The notes under the pieces are model-generated. The model saw only the letters and a program-made list of their open reading frames with translations, was not told where the DNA came from and made no database searches. A stretch of 59,064 nt of DNA from Ignavibacteriota bacterium (GTDB lineage Bacteria > Bacteroidota > Ignavibacteria > Kapaibacteriales > UBA2268): assembly GCA_024636855.1 (NCBI GenBank), contig JAGXGG010000027.1:1-59064 (forward strand), written 5' to 3'. Positions 53,426 through 59,064 of this stretch are shown here, in pieces (the stretch's first letter is position 1; each line of letters opens with the position of its first letter). The translations under genes were made by a program, and so were the position numbers.

Positions 53426-54387
53426 AAAAATTAATTTTAATACTCTTTTTACTAGCGGTTTCGTTGCAAGCAAATCCGTCCAAAGTCCTTATTAGCAATG
53501 TAGCTCAGGGAACAGGTGCTGACTCTATTAGTGTACACAAAATATATACTGCTTCTAAATTGGCTGTAGATATGACTAATGATTATATAACTATAACTGA
53601 TTCCGTCAGAAAACAATTCGCTACAACTGTATCAAATAAAACTAATACTGATTCAATAGCTCAAACTTTAGGAGTTAAATTCTTCTTATCGTCATCTATA
53701 GATGTATTCCAGAATATGCTAAGAGCTAATATAACTATGGTGGATACGAAAACTAAAAAAGAAAAAAACGGCTTTGGTTACTCAGAATTACGATATGAAA
53801 AAGACGGTAATAAAATATATGATGTAGCTTTGTTGACTGCTCTACAAAGAGCAATGATGAATGTTACGAGTGACAGTTCACTTTACTCACATCAACCTAA
53901 GGAATATAGAACTAAAACAGTAAAATCACTTGTCATTGGGGGGTTTATGTTTGATGATGGCGACTCACCTTTAATCTGGAAGATATTTAATAATAAATCA
54001 GTAATGTCCTATTTTGCATCGGAAACGATATACCAAGCAGCTAAGGAGTCAGACGACTATGCTGTGTATGACCTTAATTCTAGAGACTCTATGTATGCTG
54101 CATTTAATCTTTTTCTAATGGAAAATTTCACACCACCTAGTAATACTGAACTTAAAATATTGAATACTTTCGCAGTTGAGAATTTCATTTTTGGTTCTAT
54201 CAAAAGAGTAAAAAGTCACGCTGAAGTTAAGATAGTACTTACCGAATTAAAAGATGGTAATTTGAGTATAATACGTACTGAAGTAGTACGATTAGAAGAC
54301 GACTATAAGGACGATTTCGAGAAATTGATAAAGACAATGACTAACAAGATATTACTCATTGATGACGGTAAAGGGGTAGGAAAATAA
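53422..54387 (+). CDS. Secreted protein with two TolB/CsgG-like halves, function unknown
   Basis: The 321-residue protein starts at ATG 53422 inside the ATGA overlap with polX; the signal is 'MKKLILILFLLAVSLQA'. Two similar halves are visible: 'LGVKFFLSSSIDVFQNMLRA' followed by 'TMVDTKTKKE', and 'FAVENFIFGSIKRVKSHAEV' followed by 'VLTELKDGN'. This is the alpha/beta layout of TolB N-terminal/LpoB/CsgG-type periplasmic domains, a guess by pattern. There is no lipobox. It is the third gene of the MerC-PolX operon, and its 3' end overlaps the subtilase end by 36 bp. Confidence 0.65.
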   Translation: MKKLILILFLLAVSLQANPSKVLISNVAQGTGADSISVHKIYTASKLAVDMTNDYITITDSVRKQFATTVSNKTNTDSIAQTLGVKFFLSSSIDVFQNMLRANITMVDTKTKKEKNGFGYSELRYEKDGNKIYDVALLTALQRAMMNVTSDSSLYSHQPKEYRTKTVKSLVIGGFMFDDGDSPLIWKIFNNKSVMSYFASETIYQAAKESDDYAVYDLNSRDSMYAAFNLFLMENFTPPSNTELKILNTFAVENFIFGSIKRVKSHAEVKIVLTELKDGNLSIIRTEVVRLEDDYKDDFEKLIKTMTNKILLIDDGKGVGK

Positions 54388-57168
54388 CTCTCCGTCTTTC
54401 ACTACTCCAAAGTAATATGCACCTTGTGACAACCCAGCTGTACTAAACTCGACAGGGTTATAGCCTGTAACCAATCTCTTAGCACCTAAGTCAATAATAA
54501 CTCTTCCTCTATAATCGAATATTTTCATTTCCACTTCTGTCAATGATTGAGAGCTTATATATGCTTCCACAGTTTTGTTAGTAGCTACAGGACTAGGATA
54601 AAGTTTTTCGATATTAATTTCTCTAATAATCTCTACTTTCGATTGGAGGTCAAATGACTTTAGCTTTTCATCTAACTTTCTAACACTCTCACGAATATCA
54701 GCTTCGTTATTGCTAGCGTTTATACTAAATAGAATCTCCGTCTTCTTACCAGCTGGTATAAATAGAGGCCCAGCAGATATAACCATAGACCCATCCTTAT
54801 TAGGACGACTGCTTAACCTAGCTATACCCGAGGTCATTGTCATTTGTTTTTCAGCTTCCGAAAAGCCATCATAAATACCCATTTCTTCTTGGAAAGCGGC
54901 ATTGTCTATAGCATAGCAATTGAACGGTAATTCTGAATGTAGATGAACACCTATCACTGGTGAATTCGCATCTTCTACTATCTCTGCATAACCTGTATAA
55001 TCTATTGTATCAAATCTTATGACATCTTTTTGTCCTCCTTCGCTTATATCCCAATCGTAGAAGAGGCCAGCATAAATAGAATCCACATCAAATGAATATT
55101 TATTGTGCAGTATATATCTTATTAGAATACTATGCTTCAGGTCATCATCATTGAATAAATATGCCTCATGTTTTACCTCTAAGCCTAATGCTAAAGAATC
55201 AAAATTACCAAAGCCCCCTTCAACTTTATCAGTGAATTTAGAATTAATAACTGAGAAAGTACCGTAATCTTTTCTACTAATTTTTTCCAAAGAAAATAGG
55301 TCTCTATCTTTCACACTAGAACGATTTCTGATGCCATCAGCCACATACTCTTTGCCTTTCTGAGTAATCATAAACCCACCCTCGAACATCAAATCTATTG
55401 CCTCTTTGTACTGGAACCCTAATCCCTGTATATTCTCTGAGAAATCATTGTAGCCATGATTACCATTACTTGTTACTGTCATAGCTATCTCGTCATTATG
55501 CAGATTCAAGTAAGATGGATTAGCTATGAAGTTAACGTAAAAATCTTGGATTTTTTCTCCGTTATGATAAGCTGAAATCTTTATATTAAAATTATAGTTT
55601 TCAGGAGTATCTTCTGGTATTATTATCTCTATATCATCTGTTATCGAGAAAACCCCACCCTTAGGAATATTATTAAAATCGAAAATAGAATTACTAACTT
55701 CAACTTCCACAAATTTATCATTACCTATTACTATTTGTAGATTTTCTAAATCATCTAATATGTTTTCGAATACTAAATCTAACTTTACTTTTGAGCCAGC
55801 TTTGATTAACCCTGTAGGATCATCTGAAGTAATAATATCTTCTTTTAAATTTATAGCTATATTTTTATTTCTCGTAATAGCCTTATACAAATTCAACCTA
55901 CCACTACCTACTAACCCTTCAAAGTTAGGATTCAGCTCATCAATATTATCCGTATTCACCATTATTAGTGATTTGATTTGCTGAGCAGTATAGTCAGGGA
56001 ACTGTGAGCGAAGTACTGCTGCTGCACCAGCCGCTACAGGAGACGCCATAGAAGTTCCGCTTTTGAAATCATATTTGTTATCTGGAATAGTGGAGTATAT
56101 GAAAGTACCAGGGGCAGAAACATCTACACGCGTGTTATAGTTAGAAAAACCAGAGCGAACATCATCATCTGCAGATGAAGCAACCGAAAGAACTCCATCA
56201 TAAGATGCTGGATAAAATGCTTGGTTCCTATTACTATTACCAGCGGCAGCTACTACTAGTGCTCCTAGCTCCTTTGCTGTTTTCACAACGATAGAGTTTG
56301 TTTGAGAAAAACCTGTACCTCCCCAAGAACAATTAATAACATCAGACCCCATCATAGCAGCATATAACAATCCTTCGTATTCATTATACACCGAATTATC
56401 CAATCCGAAATCTGGACCTATTTTAACAGCAAGTATATTAGCTCTCGGGGATGTCCCTGCCGTACCTATGCTATTATTCACTTGAGCGGCAGCTATACCA
56501 GATACATGAACACCATGGTCTCCACCATAAGTTGGGTCATTGTCAAACCCACTCTCGGAGCCAAAGTCCCATCCTCGCCAATCGTCAATAAACCCATTTT
56601 CGTCGTCATCTATACCATTAGTAGCTTTGTCGTTTCCGAATTCATCTTGTCCATTTTCACTAGGATTGTACCAAACTTGGTTTTTCAGATCCTCATGATC
56701 GAAATCAATACCTGTATCTACTATTCCAATAAGAACATTATCTCCAGTCATTAACTTCCATGCTTCGAACGCATCAATTAGATATAGATGATATAGTTGA
56801 TTCAAATCTGGATCATTAGTCTCATCAGCAAAAGTATAACTTTTAGGTATTGGTTCAGCGTACTCTACTCCAGGTTTCTTCGTGAATAGATTAGCCATCT
56901 TCATAGGGTCTATTGGATAGTTGAATGTCAGTTTCTTAACTTTACTTAGCTCATTAAGCAAGGAATCAGCTTTCTTTGTGTGATTTGTTAATTTATATTT
57001 GCTAAAATCAAAAGCAGAATAAACTGAGTATTCAGATGAATTGGATTGCACCTCTGCCTCTTTATTATCAACGTATTTCACGTAAATAGCATTGCTATGA
57101 TACATCTCTTGAGCTAAGAGTAATGAAGAAGAAATCAACAGTATAAATATAAAAATAAGTTTTTTCAT
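54352..57168 (-). CDS. Subtilisin-like serine protease exported by T9SS
   Basis: The 938-residue S8 family protease has signal 'LIFIFILLISSSLLLAQ', an N-terminal pro-region (about 21-120), and a complete triad: D151 in 'GIVDTGIDF', H218 in 'GDHGVHVSG' and S373 in 'GTSMASP'; the oxyanion Asn is N311 ('AAAGNSN'). Ca-binding-like acidic loops ('NGIDDDENGFIDDWRG') lie between D and H. The protease domain ends near 445; a long beta-rich region follows, then a T9SS sorting domain ('YPSPVATNKTVEAYI', 'MKIFDYRGRVIIDLG', 'LSQGAYYFGVVKDGEL'). It is divergent from the bat operon. Likely a secreted or cell-surface protease. Confidence 0.94.
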   Translation of the reverse strand: MKKLIFIFILLISSSLLLAQEMYHSNAIYVKYVDNKEAEVQSNSSEYSVYSAFDFSKYKLTNHTKKADSLLNELSKVKKLTFNYPIDPMKMANLFTKKPGVEYAEPIPKSYTFADETNDPDLNQLYHLYLIDAFEAWKLMTGDNVLIGIVDTGIDFDHEDLKNQVWYNPSENGQDEFGNDKATNGIDDDENGFIDDWRGWDFGSESGFDNDPTYGGDHGVHVSGIAAAQVNNSIGTAGTSPRANILAVKIGPDFGLDNSVYNEYEGLLYAAMMGSDVINCSWGGTGFSQTNSIVVKTAKELGALVVAAAGNSNRNQAFYPASYDGVLSVASSADDDVRSGFSNYNTRVDVSAPGTFIYSTIPDNKYDFKSGTSMASPVAAGAAAVLRSQFPDYTAQQIKSLIMVNTDNIDELNPNFEGLVGSGRLNLYKAITRNKNIAINLKEDIITSDDPTGLIKAGSKVKLDLVFENILDDLENLQIVIGNDKFVEVEVSNSIFDFNNIPKGGVFSITDDIEIIIPEDTPENYNFNIKISAYHNGEKIQDFYVNFIANPSYLNLHNDEIAMTVTSNGNHGYNDFSENIQGLGFQYKEAIDLMFEGGFMITQKGKEYVADGIRNRSSVKDRDLFSLEKISRKDYGTFSVINSKFTDKVEGGFGNFDSLALGLEVKHEAYLFNDDDLKHSILIRYILHNKYSFDVDSIYAGLFYDWDISEGGQKDVIRFDTIDYTGYAEIVEDANSPVIGVHLHSELPFNCYAIDNAAFQEEMGIYDGFSEAEKQMTMTSGIARLSSRPNKDGSMVISAGPLFIPAGKKTEILFSINASNNEADIRESVRKLDEKLKSFDLQSKVEIIREINIEKLYPSPVATNKTVEAYISSQSLTEVEMKIFDYRGRVIIDLGAKRLVTGYNPVEFSTAGLSQGAYYFGVVKDGELFSYPFTVINE

Positions 57169-57219
57169 GTTTTACTATAACAAATGAGTAGGGTTTTTCG
57201 TTACATAATGTTGCAAATA

Positions 57220-57250
57220 TTGACTAAAATAACTTTAATTAATATTTTTG
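57220..57250 (+). promoter_or_regulatory. Bacteroidota-type promoter of the bat operon
   Basis: TTG at 57220-57222 is followed after exactly 20 bases by TATTTTTG at 57243-57250, a match to TAnnTTTG. The batB start codon is 18 bp further, so the leader would be short. Confidence 0.55.
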
Positions 57251-57268
57251 TAAACAATTTAATCAATA

Positions 57269-58318
57269 GTGAAGACATTGTTAAAACTAGAACACGAATT
57301 ATATCTGTATATCTTATTTGCCGTACCAATTTTGGTGCTTTTATATTTGGTATATAGAGCAAGACGAAAAAGACTCCTGTCCAAATTTGCCTCGCAAATA
57401 GCGCTTACTCGACTTGCACCCAATGTATCTACATTCAAGAATAGTTTAAAGTTCATCTTGATCCTAGTTGCTTTTTCACTAATGGTCCTTGGATTAGCCA
57501 ATCCACAGATAGGTACTAAGATGAAGGAAGTGAAGCGAGAAGGTATAGAAGTAGTAATAGCAGTCGATGTTTCCAATAGTATGTTAGCCGAAGATATTCG
57601 TCCCAATAGATTGGAAAGAGCTAAATCAGCAATCAAGCGATTAATAGATGATCTAAAACAAGATAAAATAAGCATAGTACTATTCGCAGGGGATTCATTC
57701 CTTCAGTTGCCGCTAACTACTGACTATTCGGCAGCTAAATTAATGGTTTCTACTATGAGTACTGATCTTATCGAAAAACAAGGTACAGCAATCGGTAGTG
57801 CTATAGAGCTTGGTATGAAGTCCTTCTCTGAGGATGAGGAAGTAAACAAAGTAATGATAATAATCACCGATGGCGAAAATCACGAAGATGACGCGCTAAG
57901 TGCAGCTAGAGATGCTGTAGAGAAAGGTGTGATAATACACACTATTGGTATGGGCTCAGTAGATGGCGGACCAATCCCCAATATAGTAAATGGTCAATCG
58001 AAAGGTTACTTCACTGATAATGATGGGAAGACTGTCGTTTCAAAATTGAATGCAAATATGCTGAAGGAACTTGCTACAATAGGTGGTGGCAATTTCGTTC
58101 GTGCCTCGGGTGGTGATTTCAACATGGGAGATTTAATTGATGATATTTCAAAAATGGATAAAACAGAGTTCGAAGCAAAAGTTTTCACTGATTTCGAAGA
58201 TAGATTCCAATATGTGTTCTTCTTTGCTCTCTTTGTGTTAGTTTTGGAAATGATAATAAGCGATAGAAAGAATAAGACATTCACACTGAAAAAAATAGTA
58301 GGAGAAGATAATGACTAA
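57269..58318 (+). CDS. batB: BatB-like von Willebrand factor A membrane protein
   Basis: The 349-residue inner-membrane protein has N-terminal segments (about 12-29 and 59-77), a VWA domain and a C-terminal membrane segment near 315-331. The MIDAS motif is intact: 'AVDVSNSMLAEDI' with D-x-S-x-S at 100-104, then 'TDYSAAK' and 'ITDGENHEDD'. 'NSMLAEDIRPNRLERAK' is the signature of BatB/BatA of the Bat (Bacteroides aerotolerance) operon, often linked to an MoxR ATPase. The start is GTG 57269: an in-frame TAA is at 57260-57262. A promoter fits just upstream, so moxR, DUF58 and batA are not part of this transcript. Its last 8 bases overlap batC. Confidence 0.88.
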   Translation: MKTLLKLEHELYLYILFAVPILVLLYLVYRARRKRLLSKFASQIALTRLAPNVSTFKNSLKFILILVAFSLMVLGLANPQIGTKMKEVKREGIEVVIAVDVSNSMLAEDIRPNRLERAKSAIKRLIDDLKQDKISIVLFAGDSFLQLPLTTDYSAAKLMVSTMSTDLIEKQGTAIGSAIELGMKSFSEDEEVNKVMIIITDGENHEDDALSAARDAVEKGVIIHTIGMGSVDGGPIPNIVNGQSKGYFTDNDGKTVVSKLNANMLKELATIGGGNFVRASGGDFNMGDLIDDISKMDKTEFEAKVFTDFEDRFQYVFFFALFVLVLEMIISDRKNKTFTLKKIVGEDND

Positions 58319-59064
58319 AATCAGCATAATCATAGTCCTATTTTTATTTATAGGTAGTACTGCATATTCGCAAGAAGATGCTAGTAAGTATATATACAAC
58401 GGTAATAATAGCTATAAGAGTAATAATTACAAAGAAGCTGAAATAGATTATCGCAAATCTCTTGATAAAAATCCCAACTCTAGTATTGCCAAGTTTAATC
58501 TTGCCAACTCACTATACAAGCAAGGTAATTATCAAGAAGCTATGGATAAGTACAAGGAACTCTCTGGAGAAAATTTCTCAAAAAGAGAACTGTCTAAAGT
58601 ATTCCATAATCTAGGTAACTCCCTAATGGAAGATAAGAAATATCAAGAAAGCGTAGATGCATATATCAATGCTTTGAAGAATAATCCTAAAGATGAAGAT
58701 ACTAAATATAATCTTGCTTATGCACAAGAAATGCTAAGAAAGCAGCAGCAACAAGACAAGAATAAGGATAAAAATAAAGATAACAAAGATAAAAACGACC
58801 AGGATAAAGACAAGCAAGACCAAAACAAAGACAAAAACGGCGATAAGAACAAAGATAAGGATGGTCAAAACAAAGACGATCAGAACAAAGATCAACAAGA
58901 TAAAGACAAGCAACAAGGCGATAAGGATAAAGATAAACAGAACGATAAAAAAGATGGTAAAGATGGTCAGCAAGATGAGAACAAAACTGGTGACAAGGAT
59001 CAAGCACAAAGCGGTCAAAAACCAAAAATCTCAAAGCAAGATGCTGAGCGTATATTACAAGCTA
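58311..59064 (+). CDS. batC: BatC-like TPR protein, truncated by the window end
   Basis: The frame starts at ATG 58311 inside the end of batB (ATGACTAA) and stays open to the window edge, 251 codons. The signal is 'MTKISIIIVLFLFIGSTAYS'. TPR repeats follow: 'YIYNGNNSYKSNNYKEAEID', 'AKFNLANSLYKQGNYQEAMD', 'VFHNLGNSLMEDKKYQESVD'. After residue 140 comes a strongly repetitive Lys/Asp/Gln/Asn tract of about 90 residues, then 'ISKQDAERILQA', the start of the conserved BatC end motif. It is a periplasmic partner of BatB in the Bat system. The frame is open at the 3' end, so the protein is incomplete here. Confidence 0.85.
   Translation, partial: MTKISIIIVLFLFIGSTAYSQEDASKYIYNGNNSYKSNNYKEAEIDYRKSLDKNPNSSIAKFNLANSLYKQGNYQEAMDKYKELSGENFSKRELSKVFHNLGNSLMEDKKYQESVDAYINALKNNPKDEDTKYNLAYAQEMLRKQQQQDKNKDKNKDNKDKNDQDKDKQDQNKDKNGDKNKDKDGQNKDDQNKDQQDKDKQQGDKDKDKQNDKKDGKDGQQDENKTGDKDQAQSGQKPKISKQDAERILQA

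Noticed and set aside
58702-59034. Two overlapping hydrophobic minus-strand frames at the window end
   Set aside because: They are antisense shadows of the Lys/Asp-rich tract of batC; the signal sequence and TPR repeats of batC on the plus strand are clear.

Overview
The window is AT-rich bacterial chromosome from the Bacteroidota/Chlorobiota side of the FCB group. Eight proteins end in a type IX secretion (T9SS) C-terminal sorting domain (NP motif, 'D(L)SG'-type strand, 'G(V/I)Y' strand, short basic end). Two promoters fit the Bacteroidota pattern TTG-N20-TAnnTTTG. A fused E1-alpha/beta 2-oxoacid dehydrogenase and a Bat (aerotolerance) operon are present. HslVU and HrcA, which most classical Bacteroidetes lack, point towards a deep branch such as Kapaibacteriota or Ignavibacteria; that placement is inference. 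No rRNA, tRNA, phage, IS element or CRISPR array was seen.

Layout. 1-14.0 kb: the end of a T9SS protein, hslVU, a MarC-type membrane protein, a lipoprotein, dapA, a SpoIIE/PP2C phosphatase, small membrane and lipoproteins, a SulP transporter, a DEAD-box helicase, and a toxin-antitoxin pair beside a methyltransferase remnant. 14.0-17.1 kb: typA divergent from hrcA. 17.1-17.5 kb: a gene-free patch of dispersed repeats. 17.5-21.4 kb: small secreted proteins, two SRPBCC proteins and a VIT/CCC1 transporter. 21.4-28.6 kb, minus strand: T9SS protein, queE, rlmD-like methyltransferase, and a GT2 / beta-barrel / GT9 / YciI-like run. 28.7-43.9 kb: five consecutive T9SS-exported proteins, including one of about 2,660 residues. 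43.9-48.8 kb: TPR membrane protein, fused E1 dehydrogenase, gatB. 49-54.4 kb: PPP phosphatase, MmcQ-like protein, TetR regulator, then an overlapping MerC-like / PolX / secreted-protein operon. 54.4-59.1 kb: T9SS subtilase divergent from batB-batC, with batC running off the end.

The most distinctive region is 28.7-43.9 kb. Adjacent exported proteins carry cohesin-like folds (29532-32732, 32761-33921) and a dockerin-like pair of split calcium loops (33924-35798), downstream of a giant protein in which a seven-repeat BNR propeller interrupts a Pmp-type beta-helix. This could be a surface-assembled complex, which is inference from sequence patterns. Other notable items are a PolX-family protein with a degenerate polymerase active site but intact PHP metal motifs, a histone-H1-like tail on the E1 dehydrogenase, a 38-bp terminator duplicated 11 kb apart, a C9 tract in a coding region, and palindromes upstream of the tetR and merC-like genes. 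Several genes (helicase, MerC-like, PP2C, batB) appear to start at TTG or GTG.
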